DNA of 64,000 nt, taken from positions 21,478,533 to 21,542,532 of the forward strand of contig NC_135369.1 in the NCBI RefSeq assembly GCF_049243985.1. The letters run 5' to 3'. How positions within the stretch are numbered: position 1 is the first letter of the stretch; each line of letters opens with the position of its first letter. Origin of the DNA: Paroedura picta (lineage: Eukaryota > Chordata > Lepidosauria > Squamata > Gekkonidae). The translations under genes were made by a program, and so were the position numbers. Shown here one piece after another: positions 1-10,350 of this stretch. Under the pieces are notes generated by a model. That model was not told where the DNA came from, ran no database searches, and saw only the letters and a program-made list of their open reading frames with translations.

Positions 1-116
1 CCAGCCCAAGTTGACCCAGTCACTGTCAATACACAAGTAGGAATTTGGGTTTCTCAGATGCTAGCCATACACCATGCTGAATGGGCTTCCCCTGAAGTAG
101 GTCTGCTGTAAAGAAC

Positions 117-127
117 ATACACACACA

Positions 128-161
<34 letters not shown>

Positions 162-162
162 A
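117..162. repeat. (CA)n microsatellite
   Basis: Nearly uninterrupted CA dinucleotides, followed by a C run. Confidence 0.9.
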
Positions 163-204
163 CTTCCCCCCCCCTGAAATAATGTGCTCATTGGTTGTTT
201 ATTT

Positions 205-605
205 ATTGGATTTGCCTATGATTTATTTAATTCAATTATACCCCACCTCTCTCCCCAATGGGGACCCAAAGGGGTTTACATCATTCTCCTCTGCTCCGTT
301 TTTGTCTTCACAACAACTCTGTGAGGTACGTTAGGCTGAGGGAGTGTGGCTGGCCCAAGGTCACCCAGAGAGTTTCTGTGGCCCAAGTAGGGATTCGAAC
401 CCATGTCCCCCAGATCCTGGTTTGACACTCTAAATCAGGGGTAGTCAACCTGTGGTCCTCCAGATGTTCATGGACTACAATTCCCATGAACCCCTGCCAG
501 CATTTGCTGGCAGGGGCTCATGGGAATTGTAGTCCATGAACATCTGGAGGACCCCAGGTTGATTACCCCTGCTCTAAATCACTACACCACACTAGCAAAA
601 TGGTG
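205..605 (-). repeat. old tRNA-headed SINE-like repeat interrupted by MITE
   Basis: Read on the - strand, it has a tRNA-like head (cactacaccacactagc on + at the far end; B-box-like ggattcgaacc at about 391-401). The body matches the squamate SINE body: aaggtcacccag, gtgaggta, and the box near atggggacccaaaggggttt. The MITE copy at 436-571 splits it. Confidence 0.7.
436..571. mobile_element. palindromic hAT MITE, copy 1, nested in a SINE
   Basis: The termini are CAGGGGTAGTCAACC and its near-complement. The two arms meet at a 4-nt loop. A perfect 8-bp target duplication, ctctaaat, lies at 428-435 and 572-579, which is diagnostic of hAT-type insertion. It sits inside a - strand SINE-like repeat. 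Confidence 0.9.
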
Positions 606-2447
606 CTGAATGTCAGAGGGGTAGTGGTGTAAGTCTGTGGCAATCCAGTGGCACCTTCATTATGTAAATGGCCACCCTAGAAGAACCCTGAAGAACAAAA
701 AAACCCACCAGGACATCAGGGGGAAAAGGCATCTACCCAAACAAGGACACTCTCCAAATAACTTTCAATGTGCAAATTTGTAATGATTGGTGGGAGGATT
801 GGTTGGAGTTGTTTTAAGGTAAACTATGCTTTTAAATCTTATGTGATTTTATATATTCATGTATACATGATTGATGGTGCCCAGCCTGAGCCTACGGGAA
901 GGGCGTGTTAGAAAATTAAAGTTGTTTTTATATTAACAACAACAACAACAATAATAAATCAATTGTGGCATACGCTTTCATGGCTGAAGCTCAGAAAATA
1001 GCTGACAAACACATGAGGGGGGTATAGAAATCAAATTGTAAATAAATAAAGTGTCCTGTGAAATTTTATACTACAACAAATTTGTCTTTAAGGTGTCACA
1101 GTATTTTGTTGCTGATCCTGACCCAAGTTGCATACGGGAATCCATACAAAGGACACTCCCTGGTTTTTCTTTTCCTCTTCTGTCTTCCCCATTGATTTCC
1201 TGCCCCCTACCTCTCCTGCCCCCAACATTGGGGCACGCCATTACTCCTATTTGACTGACGTCCTGGTCAAGAGATCAGACATGGGTGCAATCTTCTGCCT
1301 CAGACAATTTTCATGCCACTATATTTGTGAATGTCCAACTTTACTTATAATTCAGTTAACTACACTTATGCTCCATTTTAATTCTGCAGAAGTAGAATGC
1401 ATGTCAAAATGCTGGGAGGGCATTGAGTTGCTACACCTTTCCTTGCCATGACCTGTTTGCTTAGGTAGCAGAACCAGGTAGGGCACTTCACAGGCTCCTG
1501 CCTTATGACTTATCTCTACTTCCGCTTCCACTCCCACCACTCACCTGTTACCTGTGACAGCGCTATTCCTGCTTTACCCAAGCTTATTGTGAAGTCCCAG
1601 CTTCAGGACAAATCACTTCCAAACGCTCTTCAGTAAGCTTGTTTTATTCATTCATCGGTATCGTGTTTCCATTATTTTAATCTGTCTGGGTTTTTAAATA
1701 TCAGGAACTAAAATAAAATCACTTTGCTTAGTTGCTGTAAAACAAAACTTTACATGCACCTCTTGTGCCTGGAACACATACCTCCCCAGGATATCCTTGG
1801 ACGAACTACCTTGTCCCCTTTCTTTCTTATCCCACCGCTGACACCATGTATAGTGAAATGGCCTCATCCCATCACTATGCCACAGCAGGGGAACTAGACC
1901 ATTTCACCACAGTGATGCCATTTCTAGCCAGTCACAGCTGTGTGGAGCCGGCTTCTAAAAAAAATGCACGTAGCTGATTATCCAGGCAGAAGATATCGTA
2001 TCTAATGGTAACGTGGTGAACGTGCTTTCCATCAAGATTCCACCCCCATCCATTTCTTTGGCTACACCTGAGTTCTAGTAATATGGAGAAACCTAGTTGC
2101 AAAAGATTGCCATGGTGCATTGAAAGTGCATTGTCCAACCACATGTAAAAGCAGCTGTTCTCTATCCCTTTCCACCACACTGTAATAATTTTTAAACTTC
2201 TGTTGTGCTCCCCCATCATGTCTTTTCCCTTAGAATAAAAAGCCCCCAGTGCGTCAGCATTTCCTCCATGGTGAATCTACATGCAGGTGGAGATGGTGCT
2301 GTAATTCTTGCTGAAGTTTGAGGAAGGGCGAGATACAAATAAAAATTATGATGATGCGTTCTGAATGCCTTTTCCAAGCCCTTGCAGCAGTGTCCAAGGT
2401 GTCTCTTGGCCTCACCCAGCCATCTTCTCCTTCTGTCTTTCCAACAG

Positions 2448-2595
2448 AGAACAAAGCCAAGCAAGTGAACGTCATCTCAGCCTCGATGATAGGAACAGGC
2501 ATCATAGCCTTTCTTCTCCTTGGCTTACTTGTCCTGGTGGTCATCCTCATGACCTGCTACCACCGAAGGAAGACAAAACGGATTACCGAGAAATA
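2448..2595 (+). CDS. NECTIN4: NECTIN4 exon: juxtamembrane stub, transmembrane helix, stop-transfer
   Basis: The acceptor is ttccaacag and the donor gtaagc. The exon enters with two bases that finish a Glu codon and leaves with TA, the first two bases of a Tyr codon. It encodes about 20 polar residues, then a span of about 25 hydrophobic residues ([17 protein letters not shown]), then [13 protein letters not shown] facing the cytoplasm. An in-frame TAG formed by the exon end plus the donor confirms that splicing is needed here. Confidence 0.92.
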
Positions 2596-5500
2596 GTAAG
2601 CAATGGGAATCAGGCGTGGGCAGGAAGGAGTCCTGAGCTTGTGCCTCTCCCAAACGAACTAAAATATTTTATATATTTATAGAACATCAGAAGAACCCTG
2701 CTGGATTAGACCAATGGTCCATCTAGTCCAGTGGTTCTCAACCCGGGGGGTCGGGACTCTTTTGGGGGTTGAATGATCCTTTCCCAGGGGTCGTGGTAGG
2801 GCAAGGAGCTTGGCGAGGGGGGGGGACACCAACTACACAACAGCCTTGCGGGGTAGATCGAGATAGAGCGTTCGTCTGTCTGGAGCAGTGGAAAAGAGCG
2901 AGATCAGCATGGTGGGACAAAAGGCAGAGCTGAACTGAGAAACTCCGGGGAAAAAACAGTTTATATACAATAATAATGAACAATTGATCTTCATGCCATT
3001 GGTCAGTTTTGGTTTAATTTCTGTGAAAAAACACTTGCATAATTTTATGGTTGGGGGTCACCACAACATGAGGAACTGTATTAAAGGGTCGCGGCTTTAG
3101 CAAGGTTGAGAACCACTGATCTAGTCTATTGTCTTGTTTCACACAGTCACCAGCCAGTTCCTCTGGACAGCCAACAACACGGCATGGAGGCTGAGGCCTT
3201 CCCCTGAGGCTGCCTTCAGCCACTGGGATTAAGAGGTTTAGTGCCTCTCAATGTGGAGATTCCCCTAGTCACCATGGCTAGTAGCCACTGATGGCCCTCT
3301 CCTGATGTCATTTTGCTGTGGTGAGAGGGAGTGGGGAGTTAAGTTACCTGCTGCATGAGTGGAACCTAGCAGGTTGGGGAAGGAGTCTATCAAAGGGAGG
3401 GTGCCTCATACATCACAGGGTGGAGCCTGAGGAAGAAAACAGAGGGGCAGAGAATGACTCTGGGCAAGGCAGGAAAGAACCTGATTCCCAGCAGTGTAAC
3501 CGGATAGATTCTGTGTGTGTGTGTGTGCGTGCGCACGCACGTGTGTGTGTGGTGGATCACAAAAGTTCTCGAGCCAATTAGAAAGTAGCATGTTCCACTG
3601 AGATCTCTTCTCCCCTGGAGGCCCTCAGAAGGAGAATAAATCTCAAATGTTCAGGTAAACTCCCTAAAACCTGGACACCACCAATATAAATGGCTTGATG
3701 CCATGCTGGTGTCCCCGCCAGGCTTTGGTGAAGTTTACTAGCAGTCCTGAGTTGTGATTTCAAATGTTCATTGTGGTGTATTTTATGTGATGCATTTTAT
3801 CTATGTAGTAAGCTCTATTGAGCTCTCCAAGGCAGACAGGCGGCGAATCAGTGTTTAAAATAAAAAGTCTCATAGGTCTTCCTCCCCTTGTCCTTAACAG
3901 TGAGGAGGAGCTGACTTTAACAAGGGAAAACTCGATCCGGCGCCTCCATTCAAGCCATAGCACTGACACGCGAAATCAGGTGAGGACTGAGTAGCTTGCC
4001 AATTCTGGATTGGCCAATTCCTGTAGATTGGGGGGTGGGAAGGGATCGGGGAATGAAGACACCTCAGAGCGCCTTAATGCCATACAATATACTTTCTGAA
4101 GCTGCCATTTTATACATGCTGTAGGTATCTGGCTTCTACCACTGAAAACAAGAGCCTTGGATTTTGGACCGCGTTATTCAGACAGCCAGTCCTTACATTG
4201 TCACCCTGCCAGGCAGAAGAAACTCCTTCCTCTTGCCTTTATCTCCCCATAGCAAAATTCACCAATCCCCTTCCATCCTATCCCCCTCAGTCCAAGGATT
4301 TGCCATCCTCCAGGTGGGGCCTGGAGATATCCCTGGAATACAACTGATCAGTTCTCCCTGGGTGTGTGTGTGTGGGGGGGGTTATTAGGGAACATGGCTA
4401 ATATTAGGCATCATGGCTAATAACCATTGATGGATCTATCCTCCATTAATCTTTCTAATCTCCTAAATCCAACAAACTAATGGTCTTTACTGCGTCCTTT
4501 TGCAGTGGATTCTACAAATTCATTTATCTATCTGGGTGAAATACGCTAGTGTTTGCCCCCAACTTCTAGAACCCGGGGGTACACCTTTGAACACTGAGGT
4601 TCTGTTTGCCCATCATCAAAAGTAGTTATTGATATATCAGATTTCTGTAACTGTGTGTTTCTGCCGCCTTCATGAGTTGTGGCAGTCCTTCAGCACCCCC
4701 TGGAGGAAGGAAGTAGGAAAACACCAATAAAAAACGGAATAGGGAGAGCCAACCAACCTTGGTGCCGGAAGCTGTATACTGGATCTAGTTTCGGTTTCTC
4801 TGGATTCCCAAGTTTCAGAACCCTGGAACTTTTGAAAATAGGGCAGAATGAATTTCTGCAGAGAGGGTCCATAGTATAGTGGCATGCACCTCTTTTTCAC
4901 GCAGAAAGTCTCAAGTTCAGCTCTTGGCTTCTCCTGTTGTGTACATATGTAGCTGTTCCCGCAGCTTGTAACCAATTTATGGTGACTCCAGCAAGGGACT
5001 TTTAAGGCAAGTGAAAAGCAGAGTTGGTTTGCCTTTGCCTTCCTCTTCAGGGCCTTCTTGGTGGTCTCCCTTCTAGGGATGTGCACTTGGAAAAAATTTG
5101 GATTTGTGTTGTCCTGATTCAACTTTGTTTCCGGGAAACCTGAACCAATTTAACCAAATCAGCCATTAAACAGCTGATCCTGCAGTGGAGAGAAGCCTCT
5201 GTGGGGACCAGCTGTTTGGCAGTTCTGGCGGCATTTAAGGGAACCTAGATCCCTTTAAATGCCTCCAGCCGGCCCTTCCTACACAGCCCTCACCAAGCAG
5301 TTCACCTGGAGGTCAGCTGTTTGGTGGAGTTTTTAAACCCTTCACCTCATAGGCCAGGGTTAGTCAAACTGCGGCCCTCCAGATGTCCATGGACTACAAT
5401 TCCCAGGAGCCCTTGCCAGCATTCGCCAGCGAATTTGACTACCCCTGTCATAGGCTGTCCATCCTGCATCCAGCTTGCCTGATCCCAGCTGGCAGCCAGC

Positions 5501-8184
5501 TCTTAGAGGGTCGGGGAGGGCAGGCAAGGGTCAAGGGTGCCCAGACGTTCCCTGGCATCTCCGGTTAATGCAACTCCAGTAGCAGAGGCCGGGGAAGACC
5601 TGTGGTGAGAGCCCAGAGAGCCACGGCCCGCCAGAAGAGCCATGACTGAGCCATGTGGCTGAGCCAAGAAGAAAGTGAAGTGTGTTCCCTTACAGGCATT
5701 CTGCATGCTGCGGGGAAAGCAACTGATTTTGGTTTCTTGTTATTCTCTCTTTCCGCTCCCCCCCCCCTCCATTGTTCAGATGGAAGAAAACCTTCCCCTG
5801 AGGTCCGAGAGCCGGCAGGGCAGCTTTCGCGGGGATAGCTTCTGTCGAGAGAGCCTGCGAGGGGACAGTCTGTGCCGGGACAGCTTATGCCGGGACAGCC
5901 GACAAGGCAGCTTCCGTGCAGAAAGCCTCCGGGAAACCAGCCTCTGCTCAGTCATGGTGAGTGGGTGATGGGGGGGGGGTTGCGGGCAGAGCTGTCTCAG
6001 GGGGCAGAGGGAACGTGGGTGTACTAGGCCCCTTCCTGAAATTTCAGCTTACCATGGAAGCAAAGACGTGCAAGCAATTCTCTGCATGTGCAAGTAAATA
6101 AGGCGAAACCCGCTGCTGCCTTTGATTGGTGTGGTATCATGGTGTGGTGTGGTACCACCGGTGTAGTGCAGTGCTTAAGAGGTTTTTTTACCCCGCTTTT
6201 CTTTGCCCTGACGTGTCTCAGAGGGGCTTACAATCGCCTTCCCTCCCCTTCCCCACAACAGGCACCTTGTGAGGCAGGTGAGGCTGTTAGAATTTTGAAA
6301 CACTGTGAGCCACCCAAGGTAACCTTGCAGGCTGCATGTGGAGCATCAGATTAGTACCTGAGCGGCCCAGGTTCGAATCCTCACTCGTGCCAGAGAACGG
6401 GGGTGGTCAAACTGTGGCTCTCCACTGTGGAGAGTCACAGATTGGCCACCTCTGCCATAGAAGTTCACTGGCCTAGCCAACCTCACAGGGTTGTTGTGAG
6501 GGTACAGTGGACGAGAGGAGAATGGTGTAAACTACTTTGTGTCCCCTTTGAAGTGAAAGAAGGCTACGAATGAATTAAAGTAATTGCACAGCTGTTATTT
6601 GAATGTTATAACTTTAATTAATATTTAATACCTTTCCCGTATTTGGCTGCGTGCTGCATTTTGCATGTAAATTCTGCCTCATCTACATTATCACAGCATA
6701 ATTAATCCTTTCAGAAATCCTTACTGCCCCAACCAAATTGGAGAAGTAGAAGAGCTAGTTTTTTATATCCTACCTTTCACTACCCAAAGGAATCCCAAAA
6801 TGTCTTATGAACACGTTTCCCTTCCTCTCCTCACAACAGACACCCTGTGAGGTAGGTGGGGCTGACAGGACAGCTCTGTGAGAACAGCGCTAACAGGACT
6901 ATGACTAGCTCCAGGCCACCCAGCTGGCTGCATGCAGAGGAGCGGGGATTCAAACCCGGCTTTTCCAAATTAGAGTCCACCACTCTTAACCATTATACCA
7001 TGCTGGCAATTGTAGACCATGCAGACATCTGCTGGAGGTAAATAGTATAATAAGACACCACATGTTTTCCTTTGGGGACCATACAGGAGGCAGTAAGATT
7101 CCCTTTTTTTTATTCTTCGTCTTCTTGCATTTTATATCCCACTTTTCCTCCAAGGGCCATGGGCCACATTGACTGTTCTCCCCCTATATATCCTCCCAGC
7201 AACTTTGGAAGGTAGGTTGGCCTGAGCCAGCAAGCAAAAAGTCTTGGCAAGCATTCTGATGTTCTTCTTAGGCATTTCGTCTTATGTGTGAAAGAAAAGT
7301 GAATGCTGCTTCTCAGAGAGTGGTTGCAAAGATCCTGAAAGCTGACAACTTAAGAGAGGAATTCCTTCCTATTTTGAAGCCAGTTTGGTGTAGTGGTTAG
7401 GAGTGCGGACTTCTAATCTGGCGAGCCGGGTTCGATTCTTCACTCCCCCACATGCAACCAGCTGGGTGACCTTGGGCTCTGCACGGTGATGATAAAGCTG
7501 TTCTGACCAGGCAGTGATATCAGGGCTCTCTCAGCCTCACCCACCCCACAGGGTGTCTGTTGTGGGGAGAGGAAAGGGAAGGCGACTGTAAGCCGCTTTG
7601 AGACTCCTTTGGGTAGAGAAAAACGGCATATAAGAACCAACTCTTCTTCATTTTAGAGGAATGCCTTTCCTAAGATTTACACCGTCACTAACTTTGGCTG
7701 GGAGGGGGGAAGGCAGGATCTGCCGCTCAATTAATAGGGCATCAATTAATTGGGCAGGCCAAAATTTTTTGTCGATTAATCAAATTGGTTGTACTAAATA
7801 ATACATTTCGCGCTGACTTTCAACGTGCCCCTTAGCCTCCTCGCCCCACCCTCCCCCAGCCCCTCCAGCCCCTGCCTAAACTGCTAGCAAAGCGACCAGG
7901 TTCATTCCTTGTCTTTCCTTGCCCAGACTGAGGAAGAAGGAGGACGCAGCTACTCTACCTTGTCAACAGTGCGGGAAATCGAGACTCAGACAGAGATGCC
8001 GCCGCCACCCCCTACCCCTATCCAGGAGAACGGGATGGAGAAGGAGAAAGAGGAGGAAGAAGAGCGGGAAGATGAAAATAACATCAAACAGGCCATGACT
8101 CACTTTGTGCAGGAGAACGGCACCCTTCGGGCCAAGCCCACCACCAATGGCATTTACATCAATGGCCGGGGACACTTAGTGTGA
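2448..8184 (+). CDS. NECTIN4: NECTIN4, 3' part (transmembrane segment and cytoplasmic tail), 4 exons
   Basis: C-terminal part of nectin-4, an immunoglobulin-superfamily adhesion receptor of adherens junctions. CDS pieces are 2448-2595, 3901-3979, 5780-5956 and 7927-8184, all with AG/GT borders and consistent phases, giving about 220 residues. The first exon encodes a short ectodomain stub, a hydrophobic membrane span and a stop-transfer YHRRK. Next comes the conserved [17 protein letters not shown] block, then an expanded Ser/Arg repeat exon, then [15 protein letters not shown], an acidic stretch, and the conserved end [30 protein letters not shown]. The C-terminal GHLV matches the family's afadin PDZ-binding tail. 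The signal peptide and Ig domains must lie upstream of the window. Identity rests on the close match to the mammalian nectin-4 tail and on ARHGAP30 and USF1 following in the same orientation. The odd feature is the repeat expansion in the third exon. Confidence 0.93.
2729..3118. mobile_element. SPIN-like hAT nonautonomous element, copy 1
   Basis: Inverted ends CAGTGGTTCTCAACC and GGTTGAGAACCACTG. A perfect 8-bp target duplication, atctagtc, lies at 2721-2728 and 3119-3126. The end region with catgaggaactgtattaaa and gggtcgcgg matches what I recall of SPIN (Space Invader) hAT elements known for horizontal transfer. It sits in a NECTIN4 intron. Confidence 0.85.
3512..3552. repeat. (GT)n/(GC)n microsatellite
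   Basis: gtgtgtgtgtgtgtgcgtgc, then cgcacgcacgtgtgtgtg. Alternating purine-pyrimidine, so potentially Z-DNA-forming. Confidence 0.85.
3901..3979 (+). CDS. NECTIN4: NECTIN4 exon: conserved [17 protein letters not shown] block
   Basis: Acceptor ccttaacag, donor gtgagg. The first base completes the Tyr codon and 26 codons follow, ending in phase 0. The block is nearly identical to the membrane-proximal cytoplasmic block of mammalian nectin-4. The exon is only 79 nt, so it is easy to miss in an open-reading-frame scan. Confidence 0.93.
5355..5447. mobile_element. palindromic MITE, copy 2 (internally deleted)
   Basis: The left arm is complete. The right arm is reduced to its last bases, ending tttgactacccctg. 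The perfect duplication tcataggc (5347-5354, 5448-5455) shows that the deletion came before insertion or was internal afterwards. It lies 330 bp upstream of the NECTIN4 repeat exon. Confidence 0.85.
5780..5956 (+). CDS. NECTIN4: NECTIN4 exon with tandem Ser/Arg pentad repeat
   Basis: Acceptor attgttcag, donor gtgagt; 59 codons, phase 0 at both ends. It aligns with the mammalian exon that ends SSCSVM; here the end is TSLCSVM. Between residues 14 and 58 of the exon lie about nine repeats of consensus S-[FL]-x-x-[DE], for example SFRGD, SLRGD and SLCRD. Each Ser follows an Arg two or three residues earlier. Mammalian nectin-4 has only a shorter non-repetitive segment here. The repeat is also visible in the DNA as 15-nt units at about 5820-5947. 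Confidence 0.9.
6176..6390 (-). repeat. diverged tRNA-SINE-like repeat
   Basis: ttaccccgcttttctttgcc, cagaggggcttacaatcgcc, aaggtaacc and a B-box-like gttcgaatcc. More diverged than the Sauria-type copies. Confidence 0.6.
6399..6454. mobile_element. palindromic MITE, much-shortened copy
   Basis: Only about 25 bp of each end remains (gggggtggtcaaactgtggc and its partner attggccacctctg), around a tiny centre. Confidence 0.6.
6741..7010 (-). repeat. Sauria-SINE-like tRNA-derived SINE
   Basis: Read on - it starts at a tRNA-like head (A box in gtataatggttaag; B box in gggtttgaatcc). Then come gccagctgggtggcc and the ctcacagggtgtctgttgtg body. It ends in a 3' box of the type aaagg...ggtataaaa with a short GA/TTC-rich tail. 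Confidence 0.75.
7378..7650 (+). repeat. Sauria-SINE-like SINE, full length
   Basis: agccagtttggtgtagtggt tRNA-like head, B box gggttcgattc, body through gtctgttgtggggagagg, 3' end gccgctttgagactcc and aacggcatataagaaccaac, then ttcttc. Confidence 0.82.
7927..8184 (+). CDS. NECTIN4: NECTIN4 last coding exon (tyrosine motif, acidic linker, PDZ ligand)
   Basis: Acceptor ttgcccag; TGA at 8182-8184; 85 residues. The start [12 protein letters not shown] keeps the conserved tyrosine motif. A proline run and a Glu-rich stretch ([15 protein letters not shown]) form a low-complexity linker, longer than I recall in mammals. The end GHLV is the class of C-terminus used by nectins to bind the afadin PDZ domain. 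Confidence 0.95.
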   Translation, partial: TEEEGGRSYSTLSTVREIETQTEMPPPPPTPIQENGMEKEKEEEEEREDENNIKQAMTHFVQENGTLRAKPTTNGIYINGRGHLV

Positions 8185-10017
8185 CGATTGTCCTTGCCGA
8201 AGAATTTGGGGACCTGGCAATACACTGAACCTTCCTTCCTGGTGCCTCCCCCCGGGAAGGGAGCAGGCAGCCCTTAAGACTGAGGAAACTCTTCTTCTGA
8301 GCCACTCGCCAGCTTGCCTGCAACACCAAGCCTCTGCCGTATCTTTGCAGGCCTAAACCCACCTCTTGTTACCCTCGTGCCTGGGATCCCTCTCCAAATT
8401 GGTCATCTAGTCTGGCAAATTCTCTCCCATCCTCTTGTGTGGGCCAGAGGACAGAGACAACGAGTCCATCACGCCCCGCCCTCCCCCAAATCGGTGTGGA
8501 TGGCTGACAGAAATCACCCGCTGGCTTAGAGTTCAGGAAACTTCTTTACTGACTCCTGAGGAACTATTTCCAGGTGCCTGGATTCTGTCTGAAAAGAAAC
8601 TCTGAACATTCAAGGCACGTGATTCTAAGCAGGCCGTCAGGCAGGGGTGTCCCACTTGGTTAAGTTGCAAGGTAGTGTTTTTTTTTTTCTTCCTGGGCTC
8701 AGGGATGGGAACCGTGAAACTTTGGTGTCTTTTTTTTTATTAATATGATTATTATTATTATTATTAGGTCAATTTCGTAGCCCTCAGTGGTTATGGACAA
8801 CAGCTATCAAGCTGGAAGGCAGTTTTGTGTTTGTGTTTTTTTTTTAAAAAAGAATAGTCTTTAGCAGAATAATAATCTTGCCTGAGAGTGAGACCTGAAT
8901 TTGGGTATTTTAAGGGCACAAAAATCATGGACGTACGTTGCCATAGTACCCCCTCTATGAATCAAAAGCTCTAGGAGGGAAGGTGTGGGATTGCTGTGGT
9001 TTGGGCCATCATTGGGGGCAGGAGCCTTGACTCCTACGGTTTGGTACCCTTATGGTCCTTTTTAGTATTCCTACTGGGATGACACTGCGTTTCACCTGCC
9101 TGATGGAAAAAAGGCAATCACAGCTGACCGATTACGATGGCCAAAGTCCCATCAGCTACGGCTCCCGGATGGTAAAGAAAAGTCCTGATTGGCCCTTGTT
9201 AATGGAGTCACACACTCCCTGGAATGCAGTTTTCTGCGGTCATCTGCTGAAGTTCAGATTCCCAGGCAAGGCTCGTTCGATGCAACCAACGGCTTTAATC
9301 TACATGGTAGAAAAACAAATCAAGTTAATTCTGACTGTAAAGTTAAAATGCTGTAGGGAGAGAGAGCATGCCGATGAGGGGTCGGGGCAACGATCTGGAT
9401 GGGTTTTGTTGTCGTCATCGTTGTCATCGCATGAACCTCCAGAGCCGAAGGAAAACAACAGAAATGAATTCCTACGATCAGGCTAGCTGAAGGGAAAAGG
9501 GGATTGTCACATCTCTGTCCTTGATGTAACACATGCAGAACGTTTTGATGGGTTTTGTGCCATGTTCCTTTCTTCTCTTCCTCCCCAGGCAGGTTGATTT
9601 CAGATCCAATTCACAAATACAGGTACTCCCTTGGTTGTGACTCACTTGTTAGATCGTAGCTGAACATAGGAAAGGGTTCCTTGGGAAAGCTTTTGTGGCG
9701 TTGACGTGGGCTGTGGCACAATGTTTCCGTGGTGCTCAGTCTACAATGGCGTGTTCATTGGCGCAAATTAATCCCTTCAAGCTTGCTCCAGTGGGAACTG
9801 TTTGTATAGGCGCTTGCTCCAAAAGAAAGAACTTGGAGGGCCTGCTAGCTCAGAATATACAATTTACATGCAGAAGGCATCGGAAAAGTACGTCCAGATA
9901 AAGGCCATTGCAACTGATAAAGTATCTCCCGGTCAAACTAGATGGTTATGTAGACCAAAGGTGTGAGGTTACAGACAGAGATTTCTGGGAAGGAGGCCAC
10001 AACTCAAGGGTACATCA

Positions 10018-10185
10018 CCTGCTTTGCATGCACAAAGCTCAGTCCCAGGTGGAGGATCCCAGGTCAGAGGTGCTTAGGGAAAACATTTCTGTGCCTCGAG
10101 ATCTGGTGAACTGCTGCCTGGTAAAGCACAGGGCTAGACGACCCACTGGTCCAACTTGTAATGTAGCAGCTTCCTAGTGTATGAA
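10018..10185 (+). repeat. tRNA-SINE, same family as 50831-51037
   Basis: cctgctttgcatgcacaaag, then a diverged body ending agacgacccactggtccaac and gtagcagcttcctagtgt. Confidence 0.6.
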
Positions 10186-10253
10186 GGGGTGGCAGGAACA
10201 CTCTCAGCACTTGGTTCTGAAGGAGGGGGTGGAAGACACATGCAGGGGATGCC

Positions 10254-10350
10254 CTCACCTGCGTAGCCCAAGCTAGCCTGCTGATCTCATCAGATCTCGA
10301 AACGAGGTCGGCCCCATTTTGTATATGCATGGGTGACTGGATGGCAAAAA
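10254..10350 (+). repeat. 5S-rRNA-derived SINE remnant
   Basis: agcctgctgatctcatcaga, tctcgaaacgaggtcggccc and gcatgggtgactggatgg follow the 5S rRNA order (GATCTCGTCTGATCTCGGAA, GGTCGGGCC, TGGATGGGAGACC). It is diverged and has no 5S terminator, so it is not a 5S gene. Confidence 0.7.

Larger units (their letters stand above)
1..2447 (+). other. NECTIN4 intron
   Basis: No exon seen. It holds a (CA)n tract at 117-162, an older tRNA-SINE-like element on the - strand (about 205-605) broken by a palindromic MITE at 436-571, and an (AAC)n/(AAT)n tract near 939-957. The part 1000-2300 shows nothing I can name. Confidence 0.7.

Noticed and set aside
1765-1977. Small + strand open frame in the NECTIN4 intron
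   Set aside because: No splice sites or homology; nectin exons of this type encode Ig domains, which it does not resemble.
7378-7450. tRNA gene
   Set aside because: A- and B-box-like sequences are present, but the cloverleaf is incomplete and continues into a SINE body; the same holds for 44183, 50831 and other heads.
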